Of a stretch of 48,976 nt of DNA, positions 1 to 11,769 are shown in pieces. The stretch is from NCBI GenBank assembly GCA_000320545.1, contig ADNK01002891.1:5001-53976 (forward strand). The letters run 5' to 3'. Below the pieces are notes generated by a model that did not search any database, was not told the origin of the DNA, and saw only the letters and a list, made by a program, of their open reading frames with translations. The translations under genes and the position numbers were made by a program. Source of the DNA: Bigelowiella natans CCMP2755 (Eukaryota > Cercozoa > Chlorarachniophyceae). Position 1 is the first letter of the stretch. Each line of letters opens with the position of its first letter.

Positions 1-15
1 GGTGAAATATGGCAG

Positions 16-2633
16 TTAGTTTAAGATCAAGAGGAAACTCGGCACAGAGATGGCATGTTCGATGATCTTTGACAACACCTTCCAATAGCCATTCACCCCA
101 GAGGCCTTGAGCACTGCATTAAACACAAAGGAGACGGAAAGACCATCCTCTTCCTCGTAGCCATTTCGGCCAAGAGCGGCCTCCTTGAATGTGCTATAAA
201 GCGTAAGAGCCTTTCTTGGTTTGCCCGCTTTTCCACACGCGGCAATGGCATGGGAGATAAGGAACGGCGACGAGACCGCGCCCTGCCCGCATATATTCAG
301 AACATCGAGAGCCATCTCCCTAGAAGATAGTGCGTTGAGAAGTAAGAGGCAAGCTAGGCTGCATTGATATGGCGTCGAGATTTTATGTTAGAGTTTTGGA
401 TTTGAATGCTTCATGGTGGATACGCGTGAGTGGGAAGGCCTCTTTTTCGTCGCCAATCAAATGGACCGGTATATCGTATATAGTACACAAATGGATAACA
501 AACTTGGGGGAAGGGGGGGGGGGGGGGGGTAGAAAGAAGGACAACCACTGTGCGAACTTGCTAGAGAGCCCCATGACGACCGTGTAGTGATGAGGAAGGA
601 TAGGCCTCCCACCCGTTGATATGAGCTGCGTATGTGTGATTCCGATTTGACCTTTTGAGTCTATAGAAGGCAGCTTATCATCCGCACTTCTCATCGCTTG
701 TTGTTGTTGTTGCGGAGGAGGAGGCGTCATCGATTTGCTTGAGTAGAATGCCCGGAAGTAGCGGATGGCCCCTCGCCAGTTGTTCTCACGGGAACACGCG
801 TTGAGAATGTGGGAGAGGTGCCGCGCAGTTGGAGAGAGAGACTGTGTGCGTATGTGTGTGTGTGTGTGCGCAGCAACGAGTACGAATTACAAGGGTTTTT
901 TTGGCTGAATTTGTGGATGTTTTCCTCTGATCATGGATGCGAGTGTGCGTGGTTGACGGCTGTGTGTGTGTGTGTGTGTGTGCTTGTGCGTGTGCGTGTA
1001 GGTGCTGCTCAAGTATCACCATCGCCTTCAAATCATAGAGCACTCTCTCGGCCTCGGAAAGGGTCAAATTCGTCCCTAACACGGCCCCATGGAGAGAGCC
1101 TGAGAAGTATTGCTCTGCCTCTTTCTTGCCACCGTACTTTCTCCGGGCAGTTCGGAGGAGATGAAGAGCTTTCTTTGCCCCCTCCCTCCCCCCCTGTGCG
1201 CAGCAAGTAGCAGCCGCGGCGTATGTTCCTATCAAGTGGTATGGTGGGGGGTGATTGCAGCCGAAAAATGGCTATAGCGATGATGATGATGATGATGATG
1301 ATGATGGTGATGATGGTGAGGATAATGATGATAGGCACGATATTAGAGTGATGATCTTATGATTCTTCTGTTTGACGAATATGAAGATGAGCTAGTATCT
1401 TTACTACCCTCATCAGGTTTTATGCCAAGATCATGCTCTAGAAGGTGTAGAAGGCGAAACGCTGTTTCCCATGCAGCATGGTCCTCCTTCGTGTTCTTGC
1501 AGGCATAGATGGCAGCATTGAAAAGATTCACAATGCTTCGGTCTGCCATCATCGCTGCAAGTATTAATATATATAAAATACATATATGGATAATATTTAT
1601 ATTATTTTTATCCAAGATATATAACATATTCGTGTGTGATAGCAAAACACGAACAGTGTTAGTTGCCCTACCCACTGTATCTAGGTCATCATACCTTGTT
1701 GTCCTTCTCGTCCACTCCCCCCCCCAGCCCCCCCCCGCTTCGCATCTTTCGATTTTTTGTGGTTCTTCACGGCTGTGAGCAGTAGCGCCACTGCATTGCG
1801 GGAGTCGTTGATTTGCCCATAGGCCTTGATCGCGCTTAAGAATATGACGCCCTCCCCCTCTCCGAAGGCAGACGACGTCGTCGGACTCGAGGAGTCGCTG
1901 CTAGGGCGGGAGTTTTCTTTCATGATATTAGTGTAGTAATCTCGAAATATTTTGAGTGCCATACGAGGCCGTGAGGCGTCGAGGAGCGTCTGTAGTACGG
2001 TGGAGAGATGGAAAGCGTTGGCATTCGAGGTTTGAGCCAGCGTCTCAAGCGTCTGGATCGATTCCTTAGGGAGGAAGGGGTAGGGTGGAAGAGGGAGAAG
2101 CGGAGCAAGAGGAAAGAAAGGTTGAGCACATCCTTAGAGGACGGACGGCATGTTTCAAAATAGACTCTGCGAGTATATATCACAAGAGTACTCGTCGTCA
2201 TCGTTCTCATCATTATTATCATAATTACCATCATCATTATCATCATATTATCGTTACCCGCATCACCATCATCATCATTATCATCATCATCATCACCACA
2301 GCAATCAGTGAAATACCTTCCATTTCCTACCCCTGCGCAGACACTCCATGTAAACACCGTACAGCACCGGGTTAAGGTTTGTTGTGGGGACACGAATAGC
2401 GCCATCAGCCCCCTCCCTATGTCTGGCTGCCTTCTGCACGAGGCGGCCGTTTTCATACGTCGCTCGTTCGAAAATAGCGATTCCCTCTCTCCATCTCCCG
2501 CTTTTGGCGGCAGCATTCATGCCAGCAGCGTACACGTAGCTGTTGAGGAAGGTGCTGCGAGCTGCGGAGAGGAAGTACTTCTCCATGATCTTTCGGAATA
2601 GTCGCAGCGCTTTATCGGGCCTGAGTGTTGTGA

Positions 2634-2666
<33 letters not shown>

Positions 2667-3664
2667 GTGGTGGTGATGGTGATGATGATGGCGAATGGGA
2701 GGGCAGCTTTGTACGAAATCACTCGAGTCCCACACAACAAATACTCCAACCCTTCCTCGCGACTGACCTCTTTCGCTTGATCAGACGAGTGATGGCTGAC
2801 GAGATAATGTATTCTGTATCTGCATTATCTTCTAGTCCCTCGAGTATTGACAGCAATCCGTTGTCGTCCCCTCTCTCGGCTACGTGTGTCAGATTTTGAA
2901 GAATTCGATGCTTCTCGGCCGGGGTAGACTTGCACTGCGTTGCTGCTGCCCCCGGATTTTGAGTGAAAATATGCGAACTCGAGCACCTCTGCTCTCTGAC
3001 GACGGATTGGCGAGCGGAGGAGCGATGTTCTACGAATATAAGGAGAAGAAAGGATACCGCGTGTTCGTGTGTTTATGCGCTCATGTCTGTGTCTTTGATC
3101 ATTGTTGCTTTGTATAGCACATCCTAGAAATCCTCCAGATACACCAAAACGCAGCAAGATGCTTATCTAAAGCCTAGTGCATCGTTGCCCCCCCCCCCCC
3201 GCGGAAAACAAATTACTCCTCTAGAATGAAAGTTGGCTAAGGACCTTGAGGGTGGGGGCGCAAGCCGAAATGATTCCGATAAGACCACTGATGGCTTTTG
3301 ATGGACCTGTGGACGGGGAACGTATTTATAGATGAACTCTCAAGCATAGATGCAAGCAAGAAGTTGAGTTGAAAGATAACTTGAGTCCTGTGTGAAGGAA
3401 AAGGACCTTGTGTTTGAAGGCTTTAAAGGCATTGCCCCTCCCCAAAGTACCAGCGCCTCCATGAACAACACACTAGCCACCAAGCTTCCAATCGAATAAG
3501 CTACCATTTCGTTCTCCGTCTCGCGCGGGAGTCTCTAACGTCCCTCCACCCCCCCTTGCGAAGGGGGAGGAGGCTTGAAATATACGAGAAGTGGTGGAAC
3601 GGGTGAATTCAGAAGGAAATGCCCTTAATTCGGACCAAAAAACCATTTTATCTCCCAGACGCAT
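16..3664 (-). CDS. Pentatricopeptide repeat (PPR) protein, 8 exons, complete
   Basis: Exons (minus strand) 3664-3481, 3029-2768, 2620-2317, 2064-1695, 1554-1408, 1228-1020, 841-546 and 319-16 join in phase to give about 691 residues. Each intron is GT-AG with a pyrimidine-rich acceptor. PPR proteins bind organellar RNA one base per 35-residue helical hairpin. Seen here: typical hairpins such as IKPDEGTYAAAATCCAQ (created only by splicing 1408 to 1228), PDKALRLFRK, FNAAIYACKN and HAIAACGKAGKPRKAL. The N-terminus is rich in S, R and F and low in acid residues, fitting an organelle-targeting peptide, so mitochondrial or plastid action is inferred. No DYW or SMR tail is seen. The ATG at 3646 is an alternative start. 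The first intron (451 nt) and exon 1 are the least certain parts; the last seven exons are firm. Confidence 0.85.
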
Positions 3665-3880
3665 CCGAAAAATCCCCCTGCATTCCAGAATTTGATGACT
3701 AATTTCCGATGGACACCACCTGTTGTCTTTCGAGGGAGAAACATCGTACATATTTTTCCTATACTTGGAGAATTATATTAAGGAAGAAACATGGGGAATA
3801 TATCGTAATCTTTTTGACCAGAAATCAATACCATACCGCCGAGGAAGGACACCCACCCCCCTTGTTCTGCTTCGAGCACG
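3665..3880. promoter_or_regulatory. Divergent intergenic spacer between the PPR and Mpv17 genes
   Basis: Only about 216 bp separate the two start codons, so both promoters must lie here or inside the 5' ends. No TATA-like box stands out with confidence. The assignment is positional inference only. Confidence 0.4.
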
Positions 3881-5343
3881 ATGCTGGCGCGGGTGTCGCA
3901 AGTAGCGAAGCGGTTCCCTGTGATCTTTGGCGGGTGCACATTGGGAACTCGATATGTAAGGGGGAGTCGAAATGTTGTATGAGGAGATGTAGTGGTAGTT
4001 GAGGTGATAGCAGGATTGTGGCCTTCAGTGTCCTCACACGTAGGAGACGGTTAAAGAAGTCTTGTAATCAAATGTATGGTTATATTTGTGATCATGTGCT
4101 TTTGTCGTTCGTCATACGTAGGTACTTGGCGATGCATTCACTCAAACGGTAGTAGCCACCCGTATTCTGTCCTCAGCTATGCTCTAAGTCGAAGAATGTG
4201 TTACCGATCGCCCTGCTAAACACACGTCTTGTACATCGTTCATTATTATCGAGGAACGAATGATCCCACTAAATATGTAGTTAGAATGCATGCTCGCTCT
4301 CAGAGGTACACTGTCTGCTGGAGCTGAAGCGGTCATAATGCGTGTAATCATTGCCTGTGTGTAGGTCATCGAACAAACAGAAATTAAAGATATCAGCCTC
4401 AAAAGGACGCTATCCCTTGGGGTGCGACTATACATACATTAGTGCTGCATGATAACAGCTCATTCTATTCCACCGAACTTTGCTATTGTAATCCAAGAGA
4501 AGGCACAAAGAGAAGACTTAGATATTGATATGATTACAGTATATTGTCGTTCCTTGGTTTCAGCGACGTCTTTCGGTTCTCTAATACGCACTGGTGTGCA
4601 TGTACTTCACAGGTGTTTGGATTTATAATGGGGTCGGGACCTTTATACTGGTGGTTCGTTGAATACCTTCCCAAACGTTTCCTGGGTCTTCCAAAGTGGC
4701 AAGCAGTTATAGCAAGGTGACTATTCAATGTGATAATACTGCGACGGCCATGGCGATTGTTTATTTGCATGGCTATGCTGAAGTGGTGAGTAAAGATTTG
4801 AATCGAAGATAGTGGCGGATTTTCTCAAACATGCTATAACTTGTTTATACCGCATCAGATCCGTAACAGACGCCTGGACGCTGAGTAATGATTGATTTTT
4901 TTCCCCGATCTTAGCACATGTTTTTAGTCGTAATTCGCTCTCCAATCCCCCTCCTCCCATGCATGCTTATCTTGAATGAACATCCATGCATTCACTACAT
5001 AGCACGTTTTTAAATTATTTCTTTGAGGAAGTGAGAATAAAATGTTGATGAGAAATATATTAGAATTAAATCTGACAAATATTCAGTTTGTTTAGGTAAG
5101 AGCCATTTATTATTACAATAGGAGGTGTTTTCATTATTCATTATCATATATTACCTTTACAGTGCCGTTCTTCTATTTTCCGATCTTCTACCAAGTGAAG
5201 GAGGCGATTTTCTGGGATGGCAAAACGCCTTTATCAGAGGTAGCAGTGGTGCTAGCAGTATTCGTTGTTAAAATAGTTTAAATTTGATTTTGATAATATT
5301 GTACAAGTGTCTTATGTATGCGTGCGTATGTGTGTATGTGTAC

Positions 5344-5379
<36 letters not shown>

Positions 5380-5722
5380 CATACTTTATGTATGAAAGAA
5401 AGATGCATAAATTATACTTGTAGGTTCCAAAAATTGCTGCTAGGAAATATATAGACGGTGCGGTATTAATGGTTATTGCAATTTATGTGTGAGCGAATAT
5501 GTGTGCAAGTGTGTGCTGGTTTTACGAGGAAAGGGGTGCTTCATCGATGTATTATGTGATTTATTTGTGGGTTGTCTAGCATTCTACACCCTCATCACTA
5601 ATAAAATAGCGACAACTTTAATTTTTGGTCTTCTATGCAATTCTTGCGTTTGGTTTTGAGTCATCTCTGGTAAGTGATTCACTTGTTCTGGCTGTGCTGT
5701 TGAATATAGGTTTTGTCCCTGA
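3881..5722 (+). CDS. Mpv17/PMP22-family membrane protein, 9 exons
   Basis: Exons 3881-3955, 4122-4148, 4365-4421, 4613-4716, 5064-5095, 5163-5239, 5424-5488, 5610-5669 and 5710-5722 join in phase to 169 residues, the usual length of this family (Mpv17, PXMP2, Sym1), which are small four-helix proteins of the inner mitochondrial or peroxisomal membrane. Seen in order: an N-terminal LARVSQVAKRFPV segment, the family GDxxTQ motif (VLGDAFTQ), a helix with GFIMGSGPLYWWF, a hydrophobic PFFYFPIFYQVKEAIFW helix, then the tail NFNFWSSMQFLRL, which corresponds to the family W..Q.. (N) signature. The start ATG has a strong donor 75 nt later (GTAAGG). One exon is only 27 nt. Compartment (mitochondrion or peroxisome) cannot be decided. 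Confidence 0.85.
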
Positions 5723-5803
5723 CATAATATCCTCGACGTAAGTGTATTTCTATCATATCATCATATCATCATCACTACCATCATTGTATATATCATCGAT
5801 TTC

Positions 5804-5841
<38 letters not shown>
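5804..5841. repeat. (TA)n microsatellite
   Basis: An uninterrupted TA run in the spacer after the Mpv17 gene. The rest of 5723-6150 shows no exon I can support. Confidence 0.9.
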
Positions 5842-5844
<3 letters not shown>

Positions 5845-6149
5845 TATGTTATGGACTTTATTTTTTCAAAATTATAAATCCGTTGTCGTTTGTCTACTCG
5901 TACGTGCTGTTTGTGTATAACCGATGGTTTTTGCCTTTGCCCGATGATACAGGCAGGTGTGTGTCCCTATAAACATCGTATTATTCTCGTCCGTTCCAAG
6001 CCATTTTCGCGTACCTGCTTTGTCTCTGTTTGGCTTCATATGGGTAGATATAAATATTAGTAATACATCAAGATGAATACAAAACAATACTGATGCTGCT
6101 TTGTACCACAACAACATCATGGATGTGTCTATAATCGTAGCTCACATCA

Positions 6150-7560
6150 TTGCCGTTGATATAGCCAGGTTTTATGGATGTCGTTATAACCGACCACGAG
6201 TCATTGATAGCGAATGCTGTTTGTGTATGCTCGTACTTTTGTAGATACTAACTCTATCTTCCCGACGGGGGGCACATGAAAATGAAAAAGACCTTGAATC
6301 ATCTCAATAGCAAGGCTGGACATTGCCGCCAAACAGTGAATGACAAAGAAAGAATATCCATTATCTCTAGACAACGGACATTTTGACTTCTTAAAAAACT
6401 CGTGCCCAGCCCTATTGGTTGTACTAATTGGTTGCAAAGTGATCAGGATGTGTGGGAACAGCCAAACGCTAATGGAAGTACCTGCACTAGTGCAGCATGC
6501 TCTACACATCTCTAGATCTAGACATGTAGTGCAGGTGTACATCGCCAGCATGCTAGCATGTCGCACAAAAGCACTAGAGCGGATGTGAACGCGTGTCCAA
6601 AAATGAAATTTCATGACAGCACATTGCAGGCGCGACGTATGTAGACGAGATTGCAATGCCCACATTGCATCATTGCGACGTACGTTCCTGCAGTGGAATC
6701 CACAAATCTGGAAATCACCGCTGGCTAGCGCTTGCTGGTCCAGTGGTGCTGCAATGTGTTGCAGGCTAATTCACGTGTGTGATGTGATGTGTGAGCAGTG
6801 ATGACAAATTGCTGCAACCGCCAATGGCGGTGTTACATGCGAAGGCTCACCCACGCAAAGCTAGAAAGCGAGGCGACGCACTGCACCCCGCATCCACACT
6901 CTTCAAATCCAGACACTCCGCAGACTTGTCTGTGCTTGCTGGCACTTTCAGGACCATCAGCCCCACCAACCGCAAACACCTTGCCATCCCCAAAAGCCAC
7001 ACCCAAAGCCAACCTCTCAGTGATCGTGTCAGGAATTTCCTTCCACCTCGCATCCACGTTCTTCAATGAATCCAGGTGCTCCGCAGGTTTGCCAACACCA
7101 TCAGGACCATCAGCCCCACCAACCGCAAAGAGCTTGCCATCTCCAATGACCACACCCAAAAAACTCCTCTCAGTCATTACGTCAGGAACTTCCTTCCATC
7201 CCGCATCCACGTTCTTCAAATCCAGACACTCCGCAGGTGTTTGCCACCGTCCTGGCATCGTCAGGATCGACAGCCAGCCCCACCAACAGCAGTGTCAGGA
7301 ACAAGAAGCTAGGATCATTGCGACGGGGGAAAACTAGATTGGCGAACAGCAGCAACAGCATCGAGCAGGACAATGGTTCGACGGAAAGCGAGGCATGAGC
7401 CATCATTTCTTTTTCGTTGTTTTTCATTTTCATGCACGTGTTGTGTGGAAGATCTTCACGGAGACTCTCCTTGCGGCGAATCCCGGGCTAGGACGCGGAT
7501 AAATCCTTGTCGCAATTTCCTAATTGACTGCGATTAAAAATGCGCGATAACCAGTGGCAT
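6150..7560. other. Microsatellite-poor island 1 (kelch-bearing)
   Basis: This stretch lacks the GT, GA and TA tracts that fill neighbouring DNA. It is rich in TGCA, CTAG and CATG words, contains the palindrome CATGCTAGCATG at 6549-6560, and carries a degraded kelch gene. The same composition, the same palindrome and a kelch gene recur at 33.6-39.2 kb. Boundaries are approximate; no terminal repeats or target duplications were recognised by eye. Confidence 0.5.
6833..7433 (-). pseudogene. Degraded kelch-repeat gene
   Basis: Read on the minus strand, two clean kelch units lie in one frame (7258 to about 6930), each with the unit AECLDLKNVDAGWKEVPD (or a close variant) and the blade core GDGKLFAVGG. 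A third unit continues only in another frame (DKSAECLDLKSVDAG), so there is a frameshift near 6920. Upstream, the same repeat start is also read in a third frame after an ATG at 7433 followed by a hydrophobic stretch (MLLLLFANLVF), so the 5' end is broken too. The repeat consensus is the same as in the intact kelch gene at 35246-36721, so this is a decayed paralogue. Unit 2 has one extra serine. A functional spliced form is possible but no convincing splice sites bridge the breaks. Confidence 0.72.
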
Positions 7561-7621
7561 TTTCTACTTGAGTCAACGGCTTTTTGCGAGCAATCCTAGA
7601 ACAATTCGCACGTGCGCCAGA

Positions 7622-9284
7622 ATGGTGGACCGCCCGGCCCGTCGACAAGTTCCGGCGAAGTCGCCCGGGCCATCACGAGGCCCCACCAAAGACCAAACAA
7701 GCTATAATATATGGTATGCCAGTCGTCGGGCGTTTTGTTTCCTGCTTTGTCTTCTCTTACTGACCAAGCCCCTTCCAATTATAGGTATCATAAAAAACCA
7801 GGGAAGGATTACAGGGGGAGGGAGACCGAACCTGCTACCTCCCGATGTCAGGCAGCGAAGGACTCGGGATACACTAAGGGTGCGTAAAACTTTATTTGTG
7901 TATGGCAATAGCTAGATAATTCCTGTTTTTTTCCTCTTCTTCTTTTTCTTAACACATCGCTATGGTTTCCAGGAGAGCGCGCTGGAGCTGCGAACGCTTG
8001 TGTAATTCCAACAAATCAACGAAGCAGAATAACGTTTCTGGTTTTCCCCCTTCCTTTGATTGGGAGAGTATATGGCACGTGTACATGTTCTTAAATGGAT
8101 TGTATCACACTTCTACGACGACATGCCGATGAGTCATCCTCTTCGTGCATCTTTCGAATGTACTAGCAAAAGCACGCATCTGCGAAACTAATTCCATGTT
8201 GCAAAACTCCCGTTTGGCCTCTAAGAATAACAACAACAAAATTGTGTGAAAGATTCACTTCGCGCGTGGCTGCTGCAGCAAGGGAGCGGAGTGCACGTTT
8301 CTACACCGGTCGGATAACTCACACACCTTTTCGCATTTTCACGAAGTAAATACATTATTTGAATTGTAGAGTCATAACTTGTTTCTGCATTATTGTGCAT
8401 GCATGTGCATAGTTGAGTTCGTATGTGTGAATATATCGGAATCACCACCTCAAGTATGTAGGCCGAACGAGACTCATTCATATATCTTTCTAACCGCAGG
8501 ATACCCACAGAAGCAGTTGCAAAGAAATGCGACTTGATGCATGTGAGTGAATTCTGGCTTTTGCAATATGGAGAGGACTAGCATAAGAAAAGGACGTTTG
8601 AAATGTCCAAAGCTGATACTGCTATCACCTCAATTAAGGACATCTTCGGACGAGAAAGACATAGAGACCAGAAGAGCGATATGGGGTAATTTGCATCAGT
8701 TTGATGTTGTTTTCTGTTCCTATTATGAACCACACATTCTTCACATTTGAGCCAAAACATGCTTCGTTGCTATAGCTCAATAGGAATGGTTTCCTTTGCA
8801 CCTTTCTTACCTAGCCATTTCGTTAAATTGCGTATATAGTGGGGTGGGCAGCTTCGATAAAGCATCAATGACGCTTTACGTTGGCGGCCTACCAATAAAT
8901 CATAAGGTAATATCGGATTTTTGGTGTCATCAAGACGACCGACTTTAAATGAGCAAATTAACTGCACGCGTGCTCTTGCTCGAATCAACTTGTTCTCTCG
9001 AAGCAACGTTGGCTCCCATTGACTTTGCTCAGCTCTGTAAGATGCTGCCACTGAGATAAAAAAAGCAAGTTTTTCTCCCGCTCTCCTTATTTGATGAGCG
9101 TTTTTGTGCGACGATGCTTTGAACAGGGGGTGGAAGCTGCTGTAGCAAGGGAGTTTGGGGAATGGGGAGTCATTGCGCGCGTGACCTACCTAAAGCAAAA
9201 AGGCTGCTGTTTTGTGAAGTAATGGAAAATATGAAGTGTTGTTTGTTTTTTTGTAGAGAAGATGATAGTATTGAACCGCTCGGC

Positions 9285-9333
<49 letters not shown>

Positions 9334-9783
9334 TCTTACTTAGTCTAGTTTCTCCTTGTTTATCACGAATGAGGTTGATATAACCATGCGTAGCTTTGTG
9401 GAAGGATCTCCATTTCCATCCACTGCGCCTCTCTCTCTCTCGTAGACCTTTGTGATTGCGGATTTGAGCAGAGCAGATCTTGAACGTCGAGGAATAAACT
9501 TCGGAAGAATAACGGACTGTATTTTACTTTCATAGATACACTCTGAGAGCTTCAGCCGAGTTTGCAAAAGAGGCAATGATCGGCCAAACGATTGCTCTCT
9601 CGTCTCCTTGCTCAGGAGCGACAAGCGCAGCAGTGTCTTCAAAGCCTGGCGCGAAACGACGAAGAAGTAAGTTATCATCGGCCTCTTCCTCCTCGCAAAG
9701 AACGGGAATTTTGAACATTCGTTGGGCGACTGACGACCCTAATCCCAGGGGTAGTAAATGCGTAGTGTGCTGCGTCGAGCATG

Positions 9784-9820
<37 letters not shown>

Positions 9821-10863
9821 TGTGTGTCTGTGAAATAACGATCATGATGACGATCATGATAATGGTGGCGATGGTGATTGTAGTTGTGGCGATGGTGATA
9901 ATGATGACGATGATGATGATGACGATGATGATGATGACGATGATGATGATGGCGATGATAAAAACAAGAAATCAATCAGGATGATGATAATGCTGCTATC
10001 GTCAAATCATCATCATCATCATCAACAACAACTTCATCATCATCATCATTATTATCAGCAACAACAAAAACAACCCCACCTACCCAAAACTATGCCTTTC
10101 CTCCACAGCAATACGGCGGGAGGAGAATCTAAGAAGGCAGCAGCTAGACGCGAAGTTGCGGTCTCTACAAAGGCGCGCAGGGGACCCCAGAGAGGCGAAC
10201 AAGCACTCTCGAAAGCAGCACCAGCAGCAGCATCGTCAACCACCACAATACCATCAATATATAGATAAAAACCCACACACACAAATCCACTGCCAGCAGT
10301 TCTACAGCCCCAACCCACCAACGAGCCATCATGCACCTTGGCCTCATTCAACCCCTGCATTTCCATCAAACGAGCGGGGTTATCACGCAGCAGCGGCGGA
10401 GCCTTCTTCGGCCTCCTCCTTTCCATCTTCGCTTGAATACCCCGACACGTCTGGGCAGTACCCCGAGGCTGCTACGCATCACACTACACCCCAAGCAGGC
10501 TCACGGGTGGGTGATGAGGAGCCCCCCCCCCCTGAGCCGTCAGATGACGTTATAGAGTACGTGTCTGAGGAGGGGGGAGACGCTTCAGCTATTTCAATAA
10601 TAACACCTTGCTTACACCTCGAGACGGACACGGGGAAGGACTCTGGCGCTGGGGGCAAGAAAAAGAGGAAGCGAATACCGAAAACAAAGACCGGCGAACC
10701 GCCATCGTCGCCATCATTAGGGGCGGGTACAACTCTTGAGAGCAGTCGGAGAAAGGAGGAGAAGAACGGTGGCGGTGCTACGCGTGGCCAAGAGCCGGGT
10801 CCGTTGGTGGGCCTGTTAGGGAATTACGGCTCATCGTCTGATGACGAGAACGGTGACGAGTGA
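7622..10863 (+). CDS. CWC2: Pre-mRNA splicing factor CWC2/RBM22 (Torus-CCCH-RRM), 9 exons
   Basis: Exons 7622-7713, 7785-7879, 7973-8001, 8253-8345, 8639-8685, 8840-8906, 9127-9218, 9536-9750 and 10109-10863 join in phase to 494 residues. CWC2/RBM22 sits in the Prp19-associated part of the spliceosome and contacts U6 snRNA and the pre-mRNA. Seen: Torus motif SYNIWYHKK (28-35), the CCCH finger C72...C80-x5-C86-x3-H90 within IHFARGCCSKGAECTFLH, the linker FGRERHRDQKSDMGGVGSF, RRM RNP2 LYVGGL (131-136), RNP1 GCCFVKYTL, the helix AEFAKEAM and the strand IRWATDDPNPR. After residue about 245 there is a 250-residue low-complexity tail (charged coiled stretch, then Q/H/P-rich, acidic and Lys-rich parts) longer than in yeast Cwc2. 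A GTAAGT at 9667 inside exon 8 looks like a donor but is read through, since the RRM continues across it. Confidence 0.94.
9785..9960. repeat. (GT)n followed by (GATGAY)n tract in CWC2 intron 8
   Basis: A GT run (about 9785-9817) is followed by about 120 bp of GATGAC/GATGAT units (9840-9960), all within the intron 9751-10108. Confidence 0.9.
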
Positions 10864-11769
10864 TGGGGATATGGGTATATGGCCCATATAGCCTGGTTAA
10901 ATGAGCGAGTTGCATCACTCGATGCCTTAACAAGTAGCTTGATGCATGAAGATGCTACGGTGTTCCTTGTGATTTCGTGTTAAATATGTTATATTTATCG
11001 TATTATTATCATTAGTCCAAGCCGTTTCCAAGCTAGCTAGCTAGCTGGCTAGGGTGTCTAAGTAGCGAACTATGCAGCATGCTTATTTATTCGCATCGAA
11101 TCTTAATTCCAAATATTTGAAGAATGCGTGTACGTACGAAGTCTAGGAAGTGTAGGATGTGTGCATCTGCATATAGATTATTTGCACGATGATATACATT
11201 TGCATCAGCGCTTTTTATCTAGTTTATACGCCACGCACATGCTGCGCTCACGTTTGGCACGATCGGCTCTTATATGCGCCAGATGCGGCTAAAGATCCGA
11301 TACAACATGCGACGCGCCATGTACACAAACACGCGCAGTGAGCAAGATGGCCGCCATGTACAAAGTAGCGTTATTTACGTATTGTCTATTATCAGCGCAC
11401 ATAGCATATAGATAGAGAAGTGCTTACAAATCACTGTTTCGGCATACATGATAGAACCACCTGCAGACCTTCTAACTGACCTACCATCGCGTCCTCCGCA
11501 AGCATCACGATATATAATGACTACAATACAAAGCACGCCACACCATGTACATGTGGCGCTGCAGGGATGCATCTAGACTAGCAGACAAGTCGCTCAAAGA
11601 AATCGCTCCCCTGCTTGGCACCAACTTGAATGAATGCGAGAATGCAGGGCAAGCCATACTAGTATAGCTGCCAACCCCACTATCGGGAGAGCTATTTCCA
11701 ATAATCTCCAAGATTAGGAGGAGGAGGAGGAGGAGGAGGACTAGAGGAGGAGGGGGGGAGGAAGAAGCG
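10864..11769. other. Convergent intergenic region, CWC2 / unknown gene
   Basis: The 3' ends of two convergent genes face each other over 906 bp. It contains a GCTAGCTAGCTAGCT run near 11031-11047. A short open plus-strand stretch (about 11562-11668) was considered and not called. No RNA gene was recognised. Confidence 0.5.

Noticed and set aside
4281-4331. Extra Mpv17 exon (LECMLALRGTLSAGAEA) separated by a 33-nt intron
   Set aside because: Joining 4148 directly to 4365 is in phase, restores the family GDxxTQ motif context and avoids an implausibly short intron.
4724-4960. 79-codon minus-strand ORF with ATG (LRLKTCAKIGEKNQSLL)
   Set aside because: It lies across an Mpv17 intron on the opposite strand and no consistent splice partners were found.
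7800-7880. A tRNA-like B-box (AGGTTCGGTCTCC on the minus strand) suggesting a SINE or tRNA remnant
   Set aside because: No cloverleaf can be folded, and the same bases are exon 2 of CWC2, whose coding is firm.
9667-9672. Strong GTAAGT donor inside CWC2 exon 8
   Set aside because: Using it would delete the final RRM strand (IRWATDDPNPR); reading through to the donor at 9751 keeps the domain and the phase.
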